From: JBBSTY01 sp038235385
GTDB taxonomy: Bacteria; Actinomycetota; Acidimicrobiia; Acidimicrobiales; Acidimicrobilacustridaceae
NCBI GenBank assembly: GCA_038235385.1
Contig: JBBSTY010000127.1
Coordinates: 1 to 12,515, forward strand
Direction: 5' to 3'
DNA length: 12,515 nucleotides
Shown here: one piece after another, positions 7,801 through 12,515 of the stretch
Position numbering within the stretch: the stretch's first letter is position 1
Layout of the letters: the number at the start of each line of letters is the position of its first letter
Notes under the pieces: model-generated
What the model saw: the letters and a program-made list of their open reading frames with translations, nothing else
What the model was told of the DNA's origin: nothing
Database searches by the model: none
Program-made: the position numbers and the translations under genes

Positions 7801-8148
7801 GGTCGCATCCAGGACGATTCGATGCTCTATGAGCACCGCAAGCACGACGGCAGCCTGCCGATCATCGGGGTCAACACCTTCCTCGCCCCGTCCCCGACCG
7901 ACGAGCCGCCCGAGATCGAGCTGGCCCGCTCGACCGACGAGGAGAAGCGCAGCCAGCTCGATCGCCTGGCCGATTTCCGCTCGCGCCACGCCGATCACCG
8001 ACCGGCAGCGTTGGAGCGCCTGGCCGACGTGGCTCTCGCCGACGGCAACCTCTTCGCCGAGTTGATGGACGCCGTGCGCTGCTGCAGCCTCGGCGACATC
8101 ACCGACACCCTCTTCGAGGTGGGCGGCCGCTACCGTCGCAACGTCTGA
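4873..8148 (+). CDS. icmF: Fused isobutyryl-CoA mutase (B12 domain + MeaB-like G-protein + mutase)
   Basis: IcmF is a cytosolic adenosylcobalamin enzyme that interconverts isobutyryl-CoA and n-butyryl-CoA, with its own G-protein chaperone built in. Domains in order: cobalamin-binding domain at about 24-155 with LFDGHDASI and the cobalt-ligand His37; MeaB-like GTPase at about 205-420 with P-loop GTGGSGKSS (Lys220), VDPTRRRGGGALLGDR (246-261), VETPGIGQGD (307-316) and base motif NKFE (355-358; NKxD in most G proteins); a helical linker (about 440-530); and the mutase TIM barrel from about 535 to 1091. The barrel has RMFAGEGDA with Phe596 and DQGQNT with Gln740. By hand alignment these match the Phe/Gln pair that separates isobutyryl-CoA mutases from methylmalonyl-CoA mutases (Tyr/Arg). 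SVSISGYHIAEAGAN (771-785) contains the conserved His778. The length is as expected for the family and nothing is broken. It is flanked by unrelated genes, so its metabolic partner genes are elsewhere. Confidence 0.95.
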   Translation: MSNQGDPTHAADRRGDGLHRPVHPVRFVTAASLFDGHDASINIMRRLLQSQGAEVIHLGHNRSVDEVVDAAVSEDVQGVAISSYQGGHLEYFGYLVDRLREQGRGDIRIFGGGGGVITPAEIASLHKAGVSRIFSPDDGQAMGLAGMINEMIVACDVDLSAHRPADLDGLLAGNRGSLARWITGLELGAVSEDRRAELARIAASRTVPVLGITGTGGSGKSSLTDELIRRFRLDREDKLRIAVLAVDPTRRRGGGALLGDRIRMNALDPSQVYLRSMATRSAVNEVPPSLGDAVAACKAAGYDLVIVETPGIGQGDAAIVDVVDESLYVMTPEFGAASQLEKIDMLDFADAVAINKFERRGAADALRDVRKQMARNREDFASDPADFPVFGTVASRFNDDGVTALYLHLRDRLGDRGLAAGPGRLAPVSAKTSSSTDVIVPPARSRYLAEIAETIRTYHEATIAQAGVARRRQQLADVGDLLVAEGSDAADVSALAEAADVELTADNRALLDGWPSTVEAYSGSEHVATVGAREVRTALQRESLSGTLVPRVALPRFTDHGELLRWLRSENLPGRFPFAAGVFPFKREGEDPARMFAGEGDAMRTNRRFKVLAEGQPATRLSTAFDSVTLYGFDPAERPDIYGKVGNSGVSIATLDDMKALYDGFDLCDPTTSVSMTINGPAPTILAMFLNTAIDQRLDHFRDEHGRAPSDDEEAEIRAWVLANVRGTVQADILKEDQGQNTCIFSTEFSLGVMADIAEWFVEHQVRNFYSVSISGYHIAEAGANPISQLAFTLANGFTYVEAYLARGMAIDDFAPNLSFFFSNGMDPEYTVIGRVARRIWAVAMRDRYEAAPRSQKLKYHVQTSGRSLHAQEMAYNDIRTTLQALCAIYDNANSLHTNAYDEAVTTPTSESVRRALAIQMVINKEWGLATNENPLQGSFVVEELTDLVEEAVLRELEQISERGGVLGAMETGYQRGRIQDDSMLYEHRKHDGSLPIIGVNTFLAPSPTDEPPEIELARSTDEEKRSQLDRLADFRSRHADHRPAALERLADVALADGNLFAELMDAVRCCSLGDITDTLFEVGGRYRRNV

Positions 8149-8157
8149 CCCGGCCCG

Positions 8158-8171
8158 GCCCGCCGACGGGC
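8158..8171 (+). terminator. Small GC hairpin after icmF, weak terminator candidate
   Basis: GCCCG-CCGA-CGGGC forms a 5-bp stem with a 4-base loop, starting 9 bases after the icmF stop. No T-tract follows. It could slow or end transcription before the permease gene, but GC-rich DNA yields such short hairpins often. Confidence 0.2.
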
Positions 8172-8239
8172 GATGGGCGTGACGGTCGTCCGACGGCGAT
8201 TGCTCTCGGCGAGGTCGACGGTGCGAGGATCATCGGCCC

Positions 8240-8956
8240 ATGGGTCCGACCGATCACCTCCTCGCCTTCGCCGTGGTCCTCATCGGCAGCGCCATCCAAG
8301 GGTCCGTCGGGTTCGGGATGAGCCTGTTCGCGGCGCCGCTCCTCGTCCTCATCGACCCCGTCCTGGTGCCGGGCCCGTCGATCATCGGCTCGATCGTGCT
8401 CAACCTGCTCCTGATCCGACGCGAGCACCTCACGGATGCCTGGCGCGCCATGCGTCGGCCGATCATCGCCCAGGTACCCGGGGCCATCGCGGGCGCGGCG
8501 GTGGTCGCGGTCGTGGCGGCGGACAACATCACGATCTTCTTCTCGCTGATGATCCTGGCAGCGGTCGCGCTGAGCATCTCGGGACTTCATCCTCGACGCA
8601 ACCCGAGGAACCTCACCATCGCCGGCCTGACGTCGGGGTTCATGGGGACGGCGGCCGGGATCAGCGGGCCTCCGATGGCGCTCCTGTTCCAGAAGGCCAC
8701 GGGACCCGAGATCCGAGGGGCGCTCTCGCGCTACTTCGTGTGTGCGGGCGCGGTCTCCCTGCTGATGCTGGCCGTGTTCGGCGCGTTCACGCCCGACGAT
8801 CTGCTCATCGGGCTGACGCTCGTGCCGGCGGCGGTCCTCGGCTTCCTCGTCTCCAACCTGCTGCTCGGCCGGGTCGATGCATCGGTCGTGCGTGTAGCGG
8901 TGCTGGCGTTGAGCGCGGTGTCCGCCGTCGTGGCCCTCGTGCGCGCCCTGACCTGA
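8240..8956 (+). CDS. TSUP-family permease (TauE/SafE-like, probable anion exporter)
   Basis: This 238-residue inner-membrane protein belongs to the TauE/SafE (TSUP) family, whose members move sulfite, sulfoacetate or other small organic anions. It is strongly hydrophobic, with segments at about 8-25, 28-58, 75-93, 97-115, 127-150, 165-182, 187-208 and 214-236. The two family repeats are visible: IGSAIQGSVGFGMSLFAAP (15-33) and IAGLTSGFMGTAAGISGPP (127-145). A basic cytoplasmic loop (RREHLTDAWRAMRR, 60-73) separates the first helices. The ATG at 8240 has only AGGA about 12 bases upstream, so the start is plausible but not well marked. It follows icmF by 91 bases on the same strand and may be read through from it. 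It is convergent with the arylsulfatase, which makes a sulfur-related substrate conceivable but unproven. Confidence 0.87.
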   Translation: MGPTDHLLAFAVVLIGSAIQGSVGFGMSLFAAPLLVLIDPVLVPGPSIIGSIVLNLLLIRREHLTDAWRAMRRPIIAQVPGAIAGAAVVAVVAADNITIFFSLMILAAVALSISGLHPRRNPRNLTIAGLTSGFMGTAAGISGPPMALLFQKATGPEIRGALSRYFVCAGAVSLLMLAVFGAFTPDDLLIGLTLVPAAVLGFLVSNLLLGRVDASVVRVAVLALSAVSAVVALVRALT

Positions 8957-8968
8957 GGGCACGTGCGG

Positions 8969-8999
8969 CGGGCGCGGACGTCGGGCGCGGACGTCGGGC
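8969..8999. repeat. 13-bp tandem repeat, about 2.4 copies
   Basis: GGGCGCGGACGTC occurs at 8970-8982 and exactly again at 8983-8995, followed by a further GGGC at 8996-8999. It fills most of the 51-base gap between the convergent permease and sulfatase stops. It is probably a replication-slippage duplication. It shows no hairpin with a T-tract and so does not look like a terminator. Confidence 0.75.
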
Positions 9000-9007
9000 C
9001 GGGGCGC

Positions 9008-11329
9008 CTACTCGAACTTGGCGCCCATGGACCGCAGCACGTCCATCATCGACGCGGGGGAGTCGGGTGCCTCCTCACCGGGTTCGATGTGGAGACGATG
9101 CAGTGCGCCGGTCCAGGGGAACGGGCCGAAGCGCTCGTAGATGTCCCACGCGACCGGCGAGCGGCGGTCGATCCCGATGTCGATGCCCTCGAACGGCGCG
9201 ATGCCGAAGAGCATCGGGACGCCCGTGAGCTCGCCTCGTTGCTCGCCCCCGATGCTGAGGGTCACGGCCCATTCGTTGCCCCCCGTTGCCCGCAGCTCCG
9301 TCGCGATCGTGCGCGCGCCGTCTGCAACCGGTCCGCCCGACAGGCGCCGCATGTGCCCTCGCCCGTCGTTGTGCACGAAGACCAGTTCGTCGTCGAGCAC
9401 GTAGGTGCCGTACCCCGAACCCTGATCGCCGTGCGCGAACAGGTACCCGTGGTCGCCGGCCCGGAAGTCCAGCTCAGCGGTGAACCGACAGCCGCGGAAC
9501 CAGATCAGCTGCACCGAGCGCCATCGCTCCAACGTGTCGGTTCCGGGATGCAGGGTCACCGGCTCCCCGAACACGGCGGTCCACGGCGGCCGGATCAGGT
9601 ACTTGATCTGGGAGCCCTCATCGAGCGGGTACACCTGGTTGGCCCACGCCGCCCGCTCCCATTCGGCGGCGAGGTCGCGTCGCAGGTCGGGGTGCTCGGC
9701 CGAGAGGTCGTGCAGCTCGGTGGGATCGCGGCGCAGGTCGTACAGCTCCCACTCGGTGTCGTCGTACGGCGTCAGGGGATGGTGCAGGGTCACCACCTCC
9801 CAACCATCGCGGTAGTAGCCGCGATGGCCGTTCATCTCGTAGTGCTGCTCGGTGTGGCGGCTGGCGGCGTCCGGTTCGGTGAGGGTGGGGACGAAGCTCG
9901 TCCCGGCGAGCGCCTTGAGGGTTCGGCCGTTGCGGGTGGATGGTCGTTCGATGCCCACGATCTCGAGCAGCGTGGGGAGCACATCGGTGACGTGGGTGTA
10001 CTGGCGTCGGAACCCACCGAGCTCGGTGTCGGGCTCCCCGCGGAACCCGTCGGGCCAGTGCACGATGAACGGGACCGAGTGACCGCCTCGGTGGGTGTTG
10101 ATCTTGTACAGGCGGAACGGGGTACAGCCGGCCATGGCCCACCCCCGGGGGTAGTGGGGGGTGGTCTGCGGACCACCGATCAGGTCGATGCGGTCCAGGT
10201 CGGCCTGGAGGTCGTCACCCTGGAGCAGGTGCACGTAGTACGCGGTGGTACCGACGGTCTCGCCCTCGCGGGAGGCACCGTTGTCGGAGAGGAAGAGCAC
10301 GATCGTGTTGTCGAGCTCACCCATCTCCTCGAGGGCGGCGGTGAGCCGGCCGACGTTCTGGTCGACGTTGTCGACCATGGCGGCGAAGACCTCCATGTGG
10401 CGAGCGAACAGGCGCTGCTCGTCCTCGGCGAGCTCGTCCCAGGCGACGACGTCGTTGCCGGGTTCGGGGTTGCGCGGTGCCAGTTCGGTGTCCTCGCCGA
10501 TCACCCCGAGCGCCTTCTGGCGGGCGAAGCGCTCCGCCCGGAGCGCGTCCCAGCCGGCGGCGTAGCGATCGCGGTAGCGCTCGATGTCGACCGGCTTGGC
10601 GTGCAACGGCGCGTGCACCGCTCCGTGGGCCTGGTACAGGAAGAACGGCTTGCCGGGGTTCGCGGCCTTGGCGTCGCGGATCATCCCGATGGCCTTGGTC
10701 GTGATGTCGTCGGAGAAGAAGTAGTCGTCGGGGTACTGGTCGACCTGGACCTGGTGGTTGTCCTCCACCAGGCGGTGCGGCTGGTGCATGTTGGTGAACG
10801 CGTCGAGCACGCCGTAGTAGCGGTCGAAGCCGCGCTGGCACGGCCACGAGCGCGTGTCGCCCGCCGCGTTCTGGTGCGCGTCGCCGGTGAGGTGCCACTT
10901 GCCCACCATCATGGTGGCGTAGCCGTTGTCGCGCAGCAGCTCGGCGATGGTGGCTGCGTTCTCGCTCAGCTCCATGGCGTAGCCGGGGAACCCCGGGTCG
11001 GCATGGACCACCGTGCCGACCCCGGCATCGTGGGGGTTGAGCCCGGTGAGCAGGGCGGCCCGCGTGGGCGAGCACATCGGGGTCACGTGGAAGTCGGTGT
11101 AGCGCAGCCCGCCGGCAGCGAGCCGGTCGATGTTGGGCGTGGCGATCTCCGAGCCGTAGCAGCCGAGGTCGGCGAAGCCGAGGTCGTCGGTCAGGATGAC
11201 GACGATGTTCGGGGCGTCCTCGGGTGCCGTCGGTCGATCCGGCCACCAGCTCTCGGACCCGGCGAAGGTGCGTCCCACGCGTCCGCCGAACCCGGCATAG
11301 GGAGCGGTCTCGTCGAGGTGGTCGGCCAT
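9008..11329 (-). CDS. Type I (formylglycine) arylsulfatase, large AtsA/AtsD-like
   Basis: This 773-residue sulfatase hydrolyses a sulfate ester, releasing inorganic sulfate; the substrate is unknown. Family residues are all visible: metal ligands Asp48-Asp49 in VILTDDLG, the formylglycine site CSPTR with Cys86 followed by LLTG, KWH with His146, HGAVHAP with His235 and His239, LSDNGA with Asp349-Asn350, and Lys409 before NTHRGGHSVP. Cys86 must be oxidised by a formylglycine-generating enzyme, which is not encoded in the window. Beyond the sulfatase core (to about 590) is a 180-residue beta-rich C-terminal region, as in the roughly 790-residue mycobacterial AtsA/AtsD group. No signal peptide is seen, so it is probably cytosolic. 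I chose the ATG at 11327-11329, which gives MADHLDETAPY. The open frame extends 44 codons further upstream, but that part reads into the neighbouring gene and is non-homologous in style. A TACATC hexamer lies 6 bases upstream, a poor -10. The hydrolase gene ends 49 bases upstream on the same strand. Confidence 0.94.
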   Translation of the reverse strand: MADHLDETAPYAGFGGRVGRTFAGSESWWPDRPTAPEDAPNIVVILTDDLGFADLGCYGSEIATPNIDRLAAGGLRYTDFHVTPMCSPTRAALLTGLNPHDAGVGTVVHADPGFPGYAMELSENAATIAELLRDNGYATMMVGKWHLTGDAHQNAAGDTRSWPCQRGFDRYYGVLDAFTNMHQPHRLVEDNHQVQVDQYPDDYFFSDDITTKAIGMIRDAKAANPGKPFFLYQAHGAVHAPLHAKPVDIERYRDRYAAGWDALRAERFARQKALGVIGEDTELAPRNPEPGNDVVAWDELAEDEQRLFARHMEVFAAMVDNVDQNVGRLTAALEEMGELDNTIVLFLSDNGASREGETVGTTAYYVHLLQGDDLQADLDRIDLIGGPQTTPHYPRGWAMAGCTPFRLYKINTHRGGHSVPFIVHWPDGFRGEPDTELGGFRRQYTHVTDVLPTLLEIVGIERPSTRNGRTLKALAGTSFVPTLTEPDAASRHTEQHYEMNGHRGYYRDGWEVVTLHHPLTPYDDTEWELYDLRRDPTELHDLSAEHPDLRRDLAAEWERAAWANQVYPLDEGSQIKYLIRPPWTAVFGEPVTLHPGTDTLERWRSVQLIWFRGCRFTAELDFRAGDHGYLFAHGDQGSGYGTYVLDDELVFVHNDGRGHMRRLSGGPVADGARTIATELRATGGNEWAVTLSIGGEQRGELTGVPMLFGIAPFEGIDIGIDRRSPVAWDIYERFGPFPWTGALHRLHIEPGEEAPDSPASMMDVLRSMGAKFE

Positions 11330-11378
11330 GCCCCAGATGTAGCAGGTCGGGCGGTGATCGACCGGGAGGACGCCCGGG

Positions 11379-12239
11379 TCAGGACCGGAGCTCGTCGAGG
11401 AACGCCGCAACCGCGTCGTTGAAGAGATCGTTGCGATCGCCCGCCACCATGTGACCCGCACCGGCGACGTCCACCAACCGGGCGTGGGGCACCAGCTGGA
11501 GCAGCTCCCGGGCGCCCTCCTCGGAGAGGAGGTCGCTCATGCGTCCGCGGACGAGCAGCGTGGGGATGGTGAGCGATCGGGCCGCATCCTGCAGGCGGGT
11601 CGAGGCGAGCATCGACGATCGCGTCTCGTCGCTGGAGCCGAACCGTCCACCGACGAACGCCGGGTCCCAGTGCCAGTACCAGCGACCGTCGTCGCGCTGG
11701 CGCACGTTCTTGGCCAGGCCGGAGAGGTCGGTCGGTCGCGGCCGGTGGGGGTTGTAGGCGGCGACGGCGTCGGCGACGTCCTCGAGCGATGCGAACCCGT
11801 CGAGGTGCGCCGTCATGAAGTCGCCGATGCGAGCCACACCGGTCGGCTCGATGCGGGGAGCGACGTCGACGAGGACCAGACCGGCGAGCAGGGAATCCGG
11901 TGGGGTGCTCTCGGCATGGGCGATCAGGGCGACGAGACCACCCACCGACGCGCCCACGACGACCGGCGGACGGTCCATGGATGACGCCACGGCGCGGAGG
12001 TCGTCGGCGAACGCATCGATCGTGTAGTTGCCGTCGGGTGCCCACTCGCTGTCGCCGTGGCCACGAAGGTCGATGGCGTGGGTCTGCCAGCCCCGCTCGG
12101 CGAGGCGCTGCGCGCTTGTCCGCCACGCGTGGCGGGTCTGCCCACCTCCGTGCAGGAGCACGACCGGGGGCGCGGACACGTCGCCGTAGGACTCGCCCGC
12201 CAGGCGCACCCCCGACCCCTCGTAGGTCGTCTCGCGCAT
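11379..12239 (-). CDS. Alpha/beta-hydrolase (MhpC-like)
   Basis: This 286-residue soluble alpha/beta-hydrolase acts on an unknown ester or C-C substrate. Seen: VVLLHGGGQTRHAWR (26-40) with the oxyanion HGGG, AIDLRGHGDSEW (55-66), nucleophile elbow VGASVGG with Ser98, acid Asp236 in RGRMSDLL and catalytic His263 in GAGHMVAGD. The cap domain (about 130-215) contains WYWHWDPAF (187-195). All triad residues are present and the length is normal. The start is set at the ATG 12237-12239, preceded by GGGGAGAA, with GGAG 6 bases from the codon, the clearest ribosome site in the window. The frame is open upstream to 12470, but that extension lies in the intergenic region and overlaps the divergent gene. 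The sulfatase follows 49 bases downstream, so the two probably form one transcript. The pair could cleave a sulfated ester in steps, but the sequence does not prove this. Confidence 0.9.
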   Translation of the reverse strand: MRETTYEGSGVRLAGESYGDVSAPPVVLLHGGGQTRHAWRTSAQRLAERGWQTHAIDLRGHGDSEWAPDGNYTIDAFADDLRAVASSMDRPPVVVGASVGGLVALIAHAESTPPDSLLAGLVLVDVAPRIEPTGVARIGDFMTAHLDGFASLEDVADAVAAYNPHRPRPTDLSGLAKNVRQRDDGRWYWHWDPAFVGGRFGSSDETRSSMLASTRLQDAARSLTIPTLLVRGRMSDLLSEEGARELLQLVPHARLVDVAGAGHMVAGDRNDLFNDAVAAFLDELRS

Positions 12240-12320
12240 GTGCTTCTCCCCGCTGTCGCTCGTCCGGCTCGCCGGCAGTCTCGTTCGCGTCGGCGACGGC
12301 GGCGAATCTCGGATCCTGCC

Positions 12321-12335
12321 CTGACCCACCGTCAG
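12321..12335. promoter_or_regulatory. Inverted repeat CTGAC-N5-GTCAG, candidate operator
   Basis: Perfect 5-base arms (12321-12325, 12331-12335) sit in the 192-base region between the divergent hydrolase/sulfatase unit and the 12432 gene. The right arm lies exactly 17 bases before the TAGGAT -10 candidate at 12353, so it would overlap the -35 box of the rightward promoter. A dimeric repressor such as a TetR-like protein could bind here. No regulator gene is present in the window. Confidence 0.35.
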
Positions 12336-12352
12336 ATCCGCCGACGGGTCGG

Positions 12353-12358
12353 TAGGAT
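12353..12358 (+). promoter_or_regulatory. Putative -10 hexamer for the 12432 gene
   Basis: TAGGAT is close to the actinobacterial -10 consensus. Transcription from about 12365 would give a leader of some 67 bases, consistent with the clear AGGGGG ribosome site before the ATG at 12432. Confidence 0.4.
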
Positions 12359-12431
12359 CGGCCGCCAGCGGCTCGGTGCCGCTCGCGATGCGTCGCCGAC
12401 GACCGAGTCGGGCGACAAGGGGGAACCGACC

Positions 12432-12515
12432 ATGGCAGAGACCAGTCCGCTCGTCGAGGAAGCGATCCACCGGGGGGCGGACGACCTCCCGTTCGTCGAG
12501 ATCGGCGGCGGCAAC
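12432..12515 (+). CDS. Unidentified protein, N-terminal fragment (possible cupin)
   Basis: Only 28 codons lie in the window, beginning MAETSPLVEEAIHRGADD and ending ...FVEIGGGN at the right edge, still open. AGGGGG lies 7-12 bases before the ATG, a good ribosome site, so I regard this as a genuine gene start. The LPFVEIGGGN string reminds me of the N-terminus of small cupin proteins of the dihydroxyacetophenone-dioxygenase-like type, but this is weak recollection from a very short stretch. It is divergent from the hydrolase/sulfatase pair and shares its 192-base regulatory region. Confidence 0.6.
   Translation, partial: MAETSPLVEEAIHRGADDLPFVEIGGGN

Noticed and set aside
5884..7998. 704-codon open frame on the minus strand, antisense to icmF
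   Set aside because: It is a shadow frame of a high-GC gene with biased, domain-free composition. The plus strand encodes an intact, well-conserved IcmF.
11336..11341. TACATC six bases before the sulfatase ATG as a leaderless -10
   Set aside because: The most conserved final T is a C, and the gene lies 49 bases after an upstream same-strand gene that probably co-transcribes it. It is not strong enough to list.
8963..11422. 819-codon open frame on the plus strand, antisense to the sulfatase
   Set aside because: It is the mirror of a strongly coding GC-rich gene. Its translation is Val/Gly/Arg/His-rich with no domain, whereas the minus strand has a complete set of sulfatase active-site residues.
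11330..11461. N-terminal extension of the sulfatase to 11461
   Set aside because: The extra 44 residues overlap the end of the hydrolase gene, are Arg/Ser/Thr-rich, and do not look like a signal peptide. The ATG at 11329 fits the family N-terminus.
12240..12470. N-terminal extension of the right-hand hydrolase to 12470
   Set aside because: It would cover the intergenic region and the start of the divergent gene. The ATG at 12239 has a strong ribosome site and gives a normal hydrolase N-terminus.

Overview
The window is high-GC DNA with densely packed, mostly ordinary bacterial genes on both strands. It looks like an actinobacterial chromosome segment. The best guesses are Acidimicrobiia-type or other deep-branching actinobacteria, and this is inference. 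The supporting signs are a PriA-type HisA, a DUF1707/LiaF-like protein, a large AtsA/AtsD-like arylsulfatase, and several genes whose only promoter-like signal is a TANNNT hexamer 6-7 bases before the start codon (leaderless architecture). I see no RNA genes, insertion sequences, phage genes, CRISPR arrays or toxin-antitoxin pairs.

Layout, left to right. (1) The left edge holds the first 183 codons of glycerol-3-phosphate dehydrogenase GpsA on the minus strand. It is divergent from a class I SAM methyltransferase (826-1680). (2) A HisA/PriA isomerase (minus, start about 2592) converges on the methyltransferase and is divergent from a secreted or lipoprotein alpha/beta-hydrolase (2760-3782). 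An alkyltransferase-like protein without the acceptor cysteine follows the hydrolase closely (3805-4143). (3) A DUF1707/LiaF-like protein built on five GG-D repeats (minus, 4262-4813) is back-to-back, with only 59 bases between, with a 1091-residue fused isobutyryl-CoA mutase IcmF (4873-8148). (4) A TSUP-family permease (8240-8956) converges on a two-gene minus-strand unit: an alpha/beta-hydrolase (11379-12239) followed by a formylglycine-type arylsulfatase (9008-11329). (5) At the right edge a further gene (from 12432) begins divergently from the hydrolase and runs off the window.

Functionally the window is a mixture. It has housekeeping biosynthesis (phospholipid G3P, histidine), coenzyme-B12-dependent acyl-CoA carbon-skeleton rearrangement (IcmF), DNA alkyl-lesion recognition, envelope-stress-type signalling, and hydrolysis or export of organosulfur and ester compounds. 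The hydrolase-sulfatase pair is the only clear candidate operon with a shared catabolic purpose. A small anion permease converging on it may be related, but it is transcribed from the other side.

I did not find a convincing undescribed system. The points most worth following are a PriA-like HisA that has lost the tryptophan linked to TrpF activity, an ATL-like protein in which the cysteine, histidine and arginine-finger positions all appear replaced, the recurrent leaderless-promoter geometry, and two inverted repeats at promoter positions that may be operators.
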